This document shows positions 8,207 through 16,800 of a DNA stretch of 64,000 bases, piece after piece; position 1 is the first letter of the stretch; every line of letters begins with the position of its first letter. The stretch is from Candidatus Eisenbacteria bacterium (GTDB lineage: Bacteria > Eisenbacteria > RBG-16-71-46 > JAFGJU01): positions 124,001-188,000 of the forward strand of contig JAPLKG010000008.1 in assembly GCA_026388185.1 (NCBI GenBank). Reading direction: 5' to 3'. The translations under genes and the position numbers were made by a program. The notes under the pieces are model-generated. The model worked only from the letters and a program-made list of their open reading frames with translations. It ran no database searches and had not been told where the DNA came from.

Positions 8207-9264
8207 AGAAGACACACCGCCAGACCACCGAAGAATATGTTTCCCATCCAAGCGGCAAGCACCGGAGGAAGAGTCCCACTGTGGCCAAGAGCCTGACCGG
8301 TCTTGAGGAATCCGTAGTAGACGAAGCTGATCAATAGGCTTAAGCCCACCCCCCAGGCCATTGTTCCGCGTCTCACTCTCGTCGAGAGGGCCACCCCGAT
8401 GAGTGTGACTATGACGTTGGTCAGAGGGAACGCGAGTTTCATGTGGAGTTCGACAAGATACTTCTGGACTCTTCCACCGCTCTCCCTGACCTTCTTGACG
8501 TAGTGAAATAGTTGGAAGAAATTCATCTCGTCCGGCTCCACGTCTCCCTTGGTAAAGTCTTCCGGCTTTTCGCTGAGGTAGGGAAACGTGAGGGTGCTGA
8601 AATGGGAGGCATGCTCCTCGCCCTGATTGAAAGTTCTTATGAATCCATCATAGAAGACCCACCGCTTGCCGTCCCAGACTGCCTTTGCGGCGTCTATGCG
8701 GCGGAGCAGCGTGTTGCTGCCAAACTCCTGAATGACCACCTCCGTCATTGATTTTTGGACAGTATCGTAGAGCTTGATCAGGAATATGCGGCCGTGGCTG
8801 CCCAGATAGTTCACGTTGGCTTTCCTGGTCACGACGCTGCCAAACTGCTTCTTGATCTCCACCCTCATCACGTTTTCTCTTGCTCTGTTGGTCGCGGGGA
8901 TGAGAAATTCCCCCACTGCAAGTGAGAAACCGCTGACGGCAAGAGAAAGAACGATCGCAGGTGCGACGATCCTGATGAAATCTATTCCCGAAACCTCCAT
9001 CGCGATAATCTCGTTTCGTCTCGCCAGTTGTCCTAACGAAAGCAAACACCCCAAGAGCAGAGCGATGGGCAGAATCAGCACGACTATGTAAGGAATGCCG
9101 AACAGGTAGAACTTGGCTATGGAAGCCATGGAGGCGTGGTGATCGATGAAGGTATCTATCTTCTCGAACACATCGACTATGACAAAAATAGCGAGGAAGA
9201 ACACGAGTGCGAGCAAGAACGAAACCAACAGCTCTTTGAGGAGATATCTGTCCAAAATGCGCAC
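8188..9264 (-). CDS. lptG: LptG-type lipopolysaccharide-transport permease (YjgP/YjgQ family)
   Basis: This 358-residue inner-membrane protein begins MRILDRYLLKELLVSFLLALVFFLAIF. It has a pair of N-terminal helices and a third pair near VVLILPIALLLGCLLSLGQLARRNEI. A central beta-jellyroll-like periplasmic region (about residues 125-260) follows, then three C-terminal helices ending in GGLAVCLLYRARR. With LptF and the ATPase LptB this family extracts lipopolysaccharide or a similar glycolipid from the inner membrane. It starts 27 bp after the lptF-type gene, in the same operon. LptF and LptG are similar to each other, and the assignment of F versus G rests on gene order. Confidence 0.88.
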   Translation of the reverse strand: MRILDRYLLKELLVSFLLALVFFLAIFVIVDVFEKIDTFIDHHASMASIAKFYLFGIPYIVVLILPIALLLGCLLSLGQLARRNEIIAMEVSGIDFIRIVAPAIVLSLAVSGFSLAVGEFLIPATNRARENVMRVEIKKQFGSVVTRKANVNYLGSHGRIFLIKLYDTVQKSMTEVVIQEFGSNTLLRRIDAAKAVWDGKRWVFYDGFIRTFNQGEEHASHFSTLTFPYLSEKPEDFTKGDVEPDEMNFFQLFHYVKKVRESGGRVQKYLVELHMKLAFPLTNVIVTLIGVALSTRVRRGTMAWGVGLSLLISFVYYGFLKTGQALGHSGTLPPVLAAWMGNIFFGGLAVCLLYRARR

Positions 9265-9291
9265 GGCTGACTGCTCCTCACATGGGGTTCA

Positions 9292-10695
9292 CTATATGGG
9301 ACTCACTGCTTTCGGTCGACGCCTTCCCAGCATTCTCAGCGAAGATAGACTGACGATCTCGCATGCGTCCAGGGTCAAGGCCAGTCCCACGATTCCCAGA
9401 ACGATGTTGGGCATCCAGACGGCAATGCCCGGGGGGAGAAGCCTTCTGTCGGCGAGCTGTTCTCCTCCCAGAAGAAAGACATAGTAGAACACGAAGAACC
9501 CCAGGCTGGCAAACCCTATCGCGAGGCCGCTCTTCCGCGCCCTCATACCCAGTGGGCCGCCGACAAGGACGAATACCACACACGCAAAGGGAATCGAGAA
9601 CTTCTTGTGAATCTCGACTCTGAACGAGTTGATCTGGTTCCGTATCGCCTCCAATTCAAGGAGAGTGTACTGAACGGACCTCGATACGTTGAGCTGTCCC
9701 TCCCTGGACGCGAGTCCCGCGGCGTCGTCAGAACGCTTCCAGAAGAGGAGAAGGCCGCCCGCCTTTTTCGCGAGACCCTTCAAAGTGAGGGTTCGCCCAG
9801 TCTTTTTCAGGAAGTCTTGATACGAACCGTAACCTTCCGCCTTGAGCTGCGGCGTAAGGCTCCTCATCACGGCCGCTTCTTGTGTTGAGAGCTGACGAAT
9901 TCTCTCCCTCAAGGCAGAGACGTTCATTTCCCTTTCGCCTCTCACCTGCCGGTTGGAACGCTCCAGTTGTGAATATGCATTTGTGATATTGATAACGTGA
10001 GTCTTGAACACGAGCCTTCGATACTTGCGGGGCTCGTTGACGTCGGGGATCTCGTGGATCTCTCCGTCCTGGAGGTAAAGCGTCAACGTATTCTTGTCCT
10101 CAGCGAAGGTGAGAGTCCCCTTCTTGGCGAATATGGTCGTGGGGACGCTTCCGGTATGAAAATCATATATCGTCACGCTGGACATCTTTCCCGTTCTGTC
10201 GTCAAGCTTGTTTATGAGCATGCTGTAGCCTTCGAAGTCGTCGATGAAGACCCCTTCTCTTATCTGGGCGGCCGGACGTTTCCTGCTGATGTCCATCAGA
10301 AGATTGGCAAACGCGTGATTAGACTCCGGCAGAACGAAATTCATGAAGAGAGAGAGAAGAAGACTGATGATCCCCGCGGTGACAAGCGGCGGGAACATGA
10401 TCGAGAAAGGGTTGACTCCGTTGGCTCTCATGGCCCTTATCTCGTTGTCCTGCGAAAGGCGGCCGAAAGTCATGAGAGACGCAACCAGGACCGCGCATGG
10501 GATGGATAGCGCTATCATCCACCCGAGGCCGTAGACGAAGAGCTGAAGCACGATGAACGCCGGAATCCCCTTGCCGATCAAGAGGTCCAGGTAGTCGAAG
10601 AGAAGATCCATTGTGAGAAGGAACGTGACTACGCACAGACCCATGAGGAACGGGAAGAGGTGCTCTTTAAGGATGTATTTCTGTAGGATCGTCAT
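9292..10695 (-). CDS. lptF: LptF-type lipopolysaccharide-transport permease (YjgP/YjgQ family)
   Basis: About 467 residues from the ATG at 10695, which has GGAG about 9 nt upstream. The frame runs upstream to a TTG at 10797, but that codon lies inside the -35 box of the promoter at 10769-10797, so the longer form is unlikely. The N-terminal helices (ILKEHLFPFLMGLCVVTFLLTMDL, VYGLGWMIALSIPCAVLVASLM) precede a periplasmic beta domain. C-terminal helices end the protein. An extended Lys/Gln-rich insert of roughly 80 residues (about RQVRGEREMNVS to NSFRVEIHKKFSIP) makes it longer than LptG. It is the first gene of a two-gene operon. Confidence 0.88.
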   Translation of the reverse strand: MTILQKYILKEHLFPFLMGLCVVTFLLTMDLLFDYLDLLIGKGIPAFIVLQLFVYGLGWMIALSIPCAVLVASLMTFGRLSQDNEIRAMRANGVNPFSIMFPPLVTAGIISLLLSLFMNFVLPESNHAFANLLMDISRKRPAAQIREGVFIDDFEGYSMLINKLDDRTGKMSSVTIYDFHTGSVPTTIFAKKGTLTFAEDKNTLTLYLQDGEIHEIPDVNEPRKYRRLVFKTHVINITNAYSQLERSNRQVRGEREMNVSALRERIRQLSTQEAAVMRSLTPQLKAEGYGSYQDFLKKTGRTLTLKGLAKKAGGLLLFWKRSDDAAGLASREGQLNVSRSVQYTLLELEAIRNQINSFRVEIHKKFSIPFACVVFVLVGGPLGMRARKSGLAIGFASLGFFVFYYVFLLGGEQLADRRLLPPGIAVWMPNIVLGIVGLALTLDACEIVSLSSLRMLGRRRPKAVSPI

Positions 10696-10768
10696 CCCTG
10701 GGAACTCCGTCCCGAGTCTTGCCAGCTGCAGGCTTACTTTGTGACCAAATCTTCTCACTCTGGGCCAG

Positions 10769-10797
10769 ATGCTAGCACCGCGCCGAGGGGTTGTCAA
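10769..10797 (-). promoter_or_regulatory. Sigma70-type promoter for lptF-lptG
   Basis: On the minus strand TTGACA (10797-10792) and TAGCAT (10774-10769) are separated by 17 bp. Transcription would begin near 10762, about 65 nt before the lptF ATG. Apart from this promoter, the 329-bp stretch 10696-11024 between lptF and the zinc-ribbon gene shows no coding sequence I can support. Confidence 0.7.
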
Positions 10798-11024
10798 TCA
10801 AGGGACGAAGGATCAGGATGCTTCCCAGAGACGAGCCCCGCGCCAACAGGACGGGAGGGCCAAGAGTAGGTGGCGTTCTCTGGGGATCCGGGATGCTTGA
10901 AATGAATAACGCAGTCTCTAAAGATCGACTAGCGATACGTGGAGCTAGATGAAACCTGACCTCAGACAAATCGAAGTCGTGATTCATCCGGAGGGCACAA
11001 GAAATCCCGATGCTGCGGCTTTTC

Positions 11025-11183
11025 TCACTTCGCGGCCCTGGCTTCCTTCTGTTCCTTGATTCGCCGCATGCTGTTGCTCTTGCACTTGGGGCAAGCTCGC
11101 TCTTGTAGCTCGGCGTCGGGAGAGTAGGGGAGCTTCGTGATGGTGCCGCATCTTAGGCACTTGAAATCAGCTTCCTGAGCCAT
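11025..11183 (-). CDS. Small zinc-ribbon protein at end of Hdr operon
   Basis: This is a 52-residue protein with two CxxC knuckles, FKCLRCGTI and ACPKCKSN, set 19 residues apart, followed by a basic helix rich in Arg/Lys/Ala. The pattern predicts a single structural Zn (or rubredoxin-like) site. The ATG is preceded by GAGGAGATCTTAG, a good ribosome site, 44 bp after the hdrA stop, so it is probably the last gene of the kor-hdr operon. No function can be assigned. It could be an assembly factor or regulator for the complex, but that rests on position alone. Confidence 0.75.
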   Translation of the reverse strand: MAQEADFKCLRCGTITKLPYSPDAELQERACPKCKSNSMRRIKEQKEARAAK

Positions 11184-11227
11184 CTAAGATCTCCTCACAC
11201 AATCTGGCGTGTCCAGCCGCGTCTGAC

Positions 11228-13687
11228 TCACTGTGTCTTGGCCGCTTCCTTCTTTTCTTTCGGCTCTTCTTTCTTCTTCGGCGCGAGCGCCTGTTTTGTG
11301 AACTCTACTTCCTTCGCCGTGACCTTCTTCCTCATTTCTTCCACCTCGCGCATCACGAGCGCGAACTTCTGCCCTTCCGCGGCGCTTATCCACTCGAGCT
11401 GCAGTCTCTCGGGCCTGATGCCCTTCTTCTCGAGCTGGTCCCAGAGTCTCTCGACTCTTAAGACGGTCTGTCTGTTGGCGTTGATGTAGTGGCAGTCGGC
11501 AAAGTGACACCCCGAGACTAGCACTATTGGCGCGCCCTTTCGGAACGCGTAGAGGACGAAGTCTTCGTTCACTCTTCCGCTACACATCGTCCTTATCAAA
11601 CGGTTGGTGGCGGGATACTGAAGTCTTGAGACACCAGCGAAGTCTGCTCCGGCGTAGGAGCACCAGTTACACGCAAAGACCACGACCTTGTTCTGAGAAT
11701 TTTCCTCGAGGATGGCGTCGATCTGCGCGTAAATCTGATTGTCCTGGAAGTGACGCATCGTGATGGCGCCGAACGCGCACTCCGCCCCGCACGTCCCGCA
11801 ACCCGCGCACGCAGCCTCTATGACCTTGGCAGGAACCTTGGTCTTGCGGTCGGTCTGAGTAATGGCCTTGTAAGGACATACCTTCACGCACAGGCCGCAG
11901 TACTTGCAGAGATCCGGGTCGATGTGGGCAGTTATCGCCTCGACCTTGATTTTCCCGGCCGCAAGCACGATGTTGGCTCTGGATGCAGCAGCAGAGGCCT
12001 GAGTCACGCTGTCCTTCACATCCTTGGGGGACTCTGCGCAGCCTGCGAGAAATACGCCCCTCGTGGGGGCGTCCACGGGCTTGAGCTTGGGATGGGATTC
12101 CATGAAAAATCCATCAGAGGTCTTCGAAAGAGTGAGTAGCTGTCGGACGACTTCGCTGTCCTTCCTGGGCAGAAGCCCCACGGAGAGGACAAGCATGTCG
12201 ACCTCGTGCTTCTCGATCTTACCGGTGGTGGTGTTCTCAACTGTAACGATGAGATTACCCGTTTTCGGATCTTCCTCCACGTCTCCGGGCAGTCCCCTTA
12301 TGTACTGAACGCCTTCCGCCTTGCTTCTCATGTAAAGGTCTTCGAAACCCTTCCCGAAGGCGCGTATGTCCATGTAGAAGACCTTGAGGTCGATGCCCGG
12401 GTAATGATCCTTGAGGAGGACCGTGTCCTTTATGGTGTTCATGCAACAGATGTTACTGCAGTAAGGATTTCCTCTTTTCTGCGAGCGAGAGCCCACGCAC
12501 TGCACGAAGCCGATGGACTTGGGGGTCGTCCTGTCGCTCGGGCGCACGAAATGCCCCTCGGTAGGGCCACTGGCGCAGATGAGCCTCTCGAACTCCATGC
12601 TCGTGATCACGTTCTCGTAGCTTCGGTATCCGTACTCGTCGAGTTCGGTCGGATCGTAGACGTCGTTTCCGACGGCGACGATTATGGCTCCGACGTCGAC
12701 TGTCACGAATTCGTCATGCATGTCGAAGTCGATGCATTTTTTCTCGCAGACCTCGAGGCACTTGGCGCACGCTATCGGGTTGTTCCCGAGGCACGTCTTC
12801 ATGTCTATGACGTAGCTCGAAGGGACTGCTTGTGGGAGCTGAATGTAGATGGCCTTTCTCGAGGAGAAACCCATCTGGTACTCGTCGGGAATGGCGACGG
12901 GACAGACCTTGGCGCATTCGCCGCAGGCGTTGCACTGCTTTTCGTCTACGTAGCGTGCCTTTTTCCTGATGGTGACTTTGAAGTTTCCGATGTAGCCGGA
13001 AACGTTATCGACTTCGCTGTAAGCCATCAACTCGACCCTGGGATGTCGACCGACATCCATCATCTTCGGACCGAGTATTCATATGGAGCAGTCCATCGTG
13101 GGATAGGTCTTGTCAAGCTGGGCCATTATCCCTCCGATGGACGGTTCTTTCTCAATCAGATACACGTGATATCCGGCGTCGGCCAGGTCGAGAGCGGACT
13201 GAAGACCCGCTATTCCACCGCCGATCACGAGCGCCTTCCTCGTTACGGGAATTTCCTTCTCGTCCTGTGGTTGGAGCAGGCGGGCGCGCGCCACCGCTAT
13301 CTTGACCAGGTCCTTGGCCTTCTCGGTCGCCGCCTTCCGGTCCGCGATGTGAACCCAGCTACAGTGTTCCCGCAGGTTGGCCATCTCGAGAAGGTAGGGG
13401 TTGACACCCGCTTCTTCCACGCACGCTCTGAAAGTGGGCTCGTGCATCCTCGGAGAGCAAGAAGCGACCACCACTCTGTTGAGCTTGCTCTCGAGTATGT
13501 GCCGCTTGATCTCTTGCTGGCCGGGGTCAGCGCACGTGTACTTGTTTTTCACTGCGACCACCACGTCGGGAAGGGTCTCGGCGAACTTGCGGACTTCGTC
13601 GCAGTCCACGGAGGCTGCAATGTTCAGACCGCATTCGCAAACGAAGACGCCGACCCTCAGGTCTTCAGTGGTCTCTGGCTTAACCAT
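11228..13687 (-). CDS. hdrA: Selenocysteine-containing HdrA fused to an MvhD domain (TGA at 13079-13081 read as Sec)
   Basis: Read through one in-frame TGA this gives 819 residues with Sec at 203. Before the TGA come an N-terminal domain ([17 protein letters not shown]) and the FAD-binding [18 protein letters not shown]. After it come two inserted [4Fe-4S] sites ([12 protein letters not shown] near 252, [12 protein letters not shown] near 307), the rest of the flavin domain, and a second ferredoxin pair ([12 protein letters not shown] near 594, [12 protein letters not shown] near 628). Last is an MvhD domain ([10 protein letters not shown] near 671). HdrA is the flavin electron-bifurcating subunit of heterodisulfide reductase. 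The TGA lies in MDCSI-U-ILGPKM, where other HdrA proteins have Cys in a CxxC motif, and a SECIS-like hairpin follows. I start at the ATG at 13687, 8 nt after AAGGAGG, rather than the GTG at 13696. If the TGA were a stop, neither half would be complete. Confidence 0.87.
13041..13058 (-). promoter_or_regulatory. Bacterial SECIS element in hdrA
   Basis: On the minus strand GGATGTC-GGTC-GACATCC forms a perfect 7-bp stem with a 4-nt GGTC loop. The loop begins 28 nt after the TGA, inside the 16-37 nt range reported for bacterial SECIS loops. The E. coli fdhF element also presents a GGTC in its apical loop. It overlaps codons for MDVGRHP just downstream of the recoded TGA, where SelB would bind. Confidence 0.8.
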
Positions 13688-13712
13688 TCCTCGCACCTCC
13701 TTGGCTGTCTGA

Positions 13713-14855
13713 TCACTGCCTTAGCGCAGAGGCAACCAGTACAGTCAAATCCTCTACCTGGATCTTTGCTTCTTCGGGGAAGCCAACGTCCTTCATGGCG
13801 CACATAAAGTGAATCTTACACTTGGCGCATGCTGTGGCAAGGAGAGTCGCCCCGCCGTGCCGGGCTTCTCTCAGTCTGTCGGTCTGAATGGCCTTGGAGG
13901 CGACGCCGCAGTGAATCCAGCCGCTGGTGCCGCAGCATATCGAGGCATTTCCCGAGCGGCGCATGTCCTTGAAGCCGCCTCCGAAGAGAGCCTCCAGCAG
14001 ATTTCTCGGCTGCTCGTAAACGCCGAGGAATCGCCCCAATCTGCATGGATCCTGAAACGTGACCTGCTTGTCGCTCTTCTCTAACTTGAGCTGTCCAGAA
14101 GCGAGGCTCTTGTCAAGAAGTTCGCTCAGATGGTAAACCTCAAACGGCAAGGCGCCTGCAAAATCCGCATAGTAAAGCTTGAGGGTTGCGGCGCATTCGG
14201 GGCACGCCGTGACGACTTTCTTTGCGCCCGTGGCCCTGATTCTCTCGATGTTGTGTCTGGCCAACATTTCGAAACTCTTCACGTCGCCCGCCCACAGCAA
14301 GTCGTGGCCGCAACAGCGTTCGTCGGAGAGAACCATCGGTTCGATTCCCATGGCATTGAGAATCTTCAGCGTCGAGCGAGCGATCCTAACGGGATCGGCC
14401 TTCAAGTCCTCAAAAAATGCGTCGAAAAAGGGAAGGCATCCCACAAAGTAGAGGTACTCTGACTTGTCTGATACCTTGAGGTCCTTGGTCAGCCAGCCGA
14501 GTCTGTTCTGCTCCAGATCTGGAGTCGTCATGATTCTCATCAAGAGTTGGAACGCACTTCCGTGAGCGCAGACTGCCTCCTCGCCGCCGCTATACGCGTC
14601 TATGCGCACCACTTTTGTGAGATCAACGTAGTCGACGTCGGACGGACACCTTTCACTGCAAAGTTTACAGGTGAGGCAATGCCATATGCCTTCGTTCTTG
14701 AGCGCCTCTTTGTCGCCAGAGACGGCGTTCGCCACTATGCGCCGTGGCGAGAAGCACCCGTTGACACGAGAAACGGGGCAGACCGCCGTGCACTTGCCGC
14801 AATCAAGGCAGAGCCGCGCGCTAGTGGCCTTTATGGCTTCAACAGTGTCTTTCAC
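13713..14855 (-). CDS. hdrCB: HdrC-HdrB fusion, heterodisulfide reductase-type iron-sulfur subunit
   Basis: This is a 380-residue fusion. The N-terminal HdrC-like ferredoxin part has [12 protein letters not shown] (about 16-27) and [12 protein letters not shown] (about 60-71). The C-terminal HdrB-like part carries two CCG domains, with CCG at about 181 and CCG at about 308, plus TACPEC and TACAKC. These cysteines hold the noncubane [4Fe-4S] clusters that reduce disulfides in methanogen HdrB. The true substrate here is unknown, since coenzyme M-coenzyme B is not expected. The GTG start overlaps the mvhD stop and has GGGAGGAATAGG upstream. hdrA starts 25 bp downstream. A GlpC-like or lactate-oxidase-type Fe-S protein is the less likely alternative. 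Confidence 0.88.
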   Translation of the reverse strand: MKDTVEAIKATSARLCLDCGKCTAVCPVSRVNGCFSPRRIVANAVSGDKEALKNEGIWHCLTCKLCSERCPSDVDYVDLTKVVRIDAYSGGEEAVCAHGSAFQLLMRIMTTPDLEQNRLGWLTKDLKVSDKSEYLYFVGCLPFFDAFFEDLKADPVRIARSTLKILNAMGIEPMVLSDERCCGHDLLWAGDVKSFEMLARHNIERIRATGAKKVVTACPECAATLKLYYADFAGALPFEVYHLSELLDKSLASGQLKLEKSDKQVTFQDPCRLGRFLGVYEQPRNLLEALFGGGFKDMRRSGNASICCGTSGWIHCGVASKAIQTDRLREARHGGATLLATACAKCKIHFMCAMKDVGFPEEAKIQVEDLTVLVASALRQ

Positions 14856-15307
14856 CCTATTCCTCCCGATTTTCTAAGTGGGCTTGGCCCGACGAGTGTC
14901 ACCTGCTCCACGAACTCGGTCATCGCTTTGCACAAGCCTTCCCCTCCATCAGGGGAGAGCCAATCCACCCTGAGCCTTTCATGCTCGAGGCCGATAAGGC
15001 CGGCAAGTTTCCTTGAAGTCTCGAACATTTCGACCTGCCGCTCGTTGCCGAAAGAATAGTGGCAAGCGCCCTTCTCGCAGCCGCAGACCATGACTCCATC
15101 TGCTCCAAGCTCGAATGCCTTGAGCACGAGGCCGGGAGTCACTCTGCCGGAGCACATCACGTTCACTATGCGCACATTGGCGGCACCCTCCGGAGAGCCC
15201 GGCGAGCCTCCCTTGACTCCGGAACACCAATTGCACACAAACGCGACGATTCGCGGTATGAACTCCTTTGGACTAATTGCCTTCAAGCTATCTGTTTTGT
15301 CTCTCAT
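14852..15307 (-). CDS. mvhD: MvhD-type [2Fe-2S] electron-transfer subunit
   Basis: This 151-residue protein of the methyl-viologen-reducing hydrogenase delta family has cysteines in VAFVCNWCSGVKG, VMCSGRV and VCGCEKGACHY. In methanogens MvhD passes electrons from the MvhAG hydrogenase to HdrA. Here no hydrogenase subunit is adjacent and a second MvhD domain is already fused to HdrA, so this copy may dock a different donor such as the co-encoded 2-oxoacid oxidoreductase. Its stop overlaps the GTG start of hdrCB. It starts 62 bp after korC, with only a weak ribosome site (AATCAGGT). Confidence 0.9.
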   Translation of the reverse strand: MRDKTDSLKAISPKEFIPRIVAFVCNWCSGVKGGSPGSPEGAANVRIVNVMCSGRVTPGLVLKAFELGADGVMVCGCEKGACHYSFGNERQVEMFETSRKLAGLIGLEHERLRVDWLSPDGGEGLCKAMTEFVEQVTLVGPSPLRKSGGIG

Positions 15308-15369
15308 ACCTGATTATCCACTCGGAATGCCGCCCGGCGGTTGTCCGGCCGCCGCCTGGACGTCCACCG

Positions 15370-15915
15370 CTACGGCCTCACTTGCAGGCCGTGATCGTAG
15401 CCCTGTTTCATGGCCGCCAAATTCAAATCCGTCGTTCCCGGCGGCACGGTCGTCGAGATGGCCTGTTTCATGGCTTCGAGGGTCACAATCTTCGTGACTG
15501 CCGTGAAGAAGCCGAGCATTACGATGTTTGCCACAATCTTCTTTCCGAGTGTCTCTGCTATGCGCGTCGCCTTCACGCCGTAGATCTCTACACTCTTGTT
15601 CAGGCGTAGCGGCTTCACCAAGTCTTCATCAATGAGCATCACGGCTCCGTCGGGAAGCTGCGATTCGAACTTTGTACAAGCCTCCTGGGACATTACGACC
15701 AGAACGGTGGGCTTCACGGGGTGTGGGTAGTGGACGGTTGTGTCAGATACGACGACGCCGGCGCTACAAGCGCCGCCCCTGGACTCCGGCCCGTAACTCT
15801 GGGTCAGAGTGGCTTGCCTCTTGTCGTAGATCGAAGCCGCTTTTCCGACGATGTAACCGGCGGAGATTATTCCTTGTCCGCCGAAGCCTGCAAATCTCAA
15901 CTCTGTTCTTGCCAT
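15370..15915 (-). CDS. korC: 2-oxoacid:ferredoxin oxidoreductase, gamma subunit
   Basis: This 181-residue protein has the gamma-subunit signature ELRFAGFGGQGIISAGYIVGKAA, then QATLTQSYGPESRGGACSAGVVVSD and VLVVMSQEACTKFE. The gamma domain completes the heterotetramer in which the alpha and beta subunits do the thiamine-diphosphate chemistry. The start has GGGAGG 4 nt upstream of the ATG. The gene begins 9 bp after the korB stop. The specificity (2-oxoglutarate, pyruvate, branched-chain 2-oxoacids) cannot be read from this subunit. Confidence 0.93.
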   Translation of the reverse strand: MARTELRFAGFGGQGIISAGYIVGKAASIYDKRQATLTQSYGPESRGGACSAGVVVSDTTVHYPHPVKPTVLVVMSQEACTKFESQLPDGAVMLIDEDLVKPLRLNKSVEIYGVKATRIAETLGKKIVANIVMLGFFTAVTKIVTLEAMKQAISTTVPPGTTDLNLAAMKQGYDHGLQVRP

Positions 15916-15924
15916 AGTGCCTCC

Positions 15925-16800
15925 CTACTCATCCGCGCTGGGGACCGTGACGTGCACCGGGTCAGGTTTCTCCCACGGAATCTTGAACTTGTCTCCCAGT
16001 CTTTCCTTGACCAGATCCAGAAAAGTGGGACGCTCTATGTCCACGAACTTGCCGACTATGATCTTCCCGTCCTTCTCAATGGCCACCTTGGCCGGATCGG
16101 CTCCGTGCTGGATGACGGAGTTCTGCTGGTAGCTCCTCAGAACGTCGAGCCCCGTGCCCTGCTTGTTAAGCCGGTTGAACAGAGTGGGGCAGGGGGATAT
16201 TATCTCGACCACGCTGAAGCCTCTCTTGTGGATGGCCTCCCCGAGCGACTTGGTCAGCCTTCTCGTATCAAGAGCGGTCCAACGGGCGACGTAGGAGGCA
16301 CCACTGGCCGCTGCGAGATAGGGGATGCTGAAAGGAAACTCATAGTTGCCATAAGGAGTCGTGGTCGTCCTTGATCCAAGCGGTGTCGTTGGCCCGCCCT
16401 GGCCTCCGGTCATTCCGTAGTTGAAGTTGTTGACGCATACAACGGTCATGTCAAGATTGCGTCTGGCCGCGTGGATGAAATGATTGCCTCCAATTGCGAT
16501 CAAGTCGCCATCTCCGGAGACAACTATGATCTTGAGGGACGGGTTTGCCAAGTGAAGACCCGCTGCAAATGGAATCGCCCTTCCATGCGTGGTGTGAAAC
16601 GAATCCATTTTGAGATATCCGGCCACGCGGCCAGTGCAGCCGATTCCAGACACAACGCACATCTTGTCGAGTGGAATACCAGACTCCTGAATCGAAGAAA
16701 TGAGAGCCGCAAGACAGGTCCCAAGGCCGCAGCCTGAACACCAAATGTGCGGGATTCTGTCCTCCCTCAAGAGTTGATCCATCGGATGCCGTTCATTCAT
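15925..16800 (-). CDS. korB: 2-oxoacid:ferredoxin oxidoreductase, beta subunit
   Basis: About 291 residues from the ATG at 16800, which has AGGAGGGC upstream and overlaps the korA stop as ATGA. The thiamine-diphosphate and Mg site is visible as VVSGDGDLIAIGGNHFIHAARRN followed by VNNFNYGMTGGQ. The cysteine segment IWCSGCGLGTC and the FHTTHGRAIPFAAGLHLA strand are also typical. It decarboxylates a 2-oxoacid to acyl-CoA and reduces a ferredoxin cluster. The four-subunit layout fits 2-oxoglutarate:ferredoxin oxidoreductase or a close relative, and the exact substrate is open. Confidence 0.93.
   Translation of the reverse strand: MNERHPMDQLLREDRIPHIWCSGCGLGTCLAALISSIQESGIPLDKMCVVSGIGCTGRVAGYLKMDSFHTTHGRAIPFAAGLHLANPSLKIIVVSGDGDLIAIGGNHFIHAARRNLDMTVVCVNNFNYGMTGGQGGPTTPLGSRTTTTPYGNYEFPFSIPYLAAASGASYVARWTALDTRRLTKSLGEAIHKRGFSVVEIISPCPTLFNRLNKQGTGLDVLRSYQQNSVIQHGADPAKVAIEKDGKIIVGKFVDIERPTFLDLVKERLGDKFKIPWEKPDPVHVTVPSADE

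Noticed and set aside
10696-10797. Upstream TTG at 10797 as the start of lptF
   Set aside because: That codon is the -35 box of the promoter, so the transcript would not include it. The ATG at 10695 has a ribosome site.
13079-13081. Alternative genetic code in which TGA is a sense codon everywhere
   Set aside because: TGA is used as a normal stop in many genes here, including overlapping ATGA stop-starts such as korA-korB and nucleotidyltransferase-phosphodiesterase, and no other gene needs read-through.
13063-13696. Reading hdrA as two genes or as a pseudogene broken by a stop codon
   Set aside because: The frame continues without shift on both sides of the TGA, the site aligns with a conserved Cys, no ribosome site or start lies at the downstream half, and a SECIS-like hairpin follows. 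Selenocysteine explains all of these.
12206-13807. Long open frame of 533 codons on the plus strand opposite hdrA
   Set aside because: It is antisense to a protein with clear Fe-S and flavin motifs, and its translation shows no recognisable domain or ribosome site. High G+C with biased codons produces such shadows.
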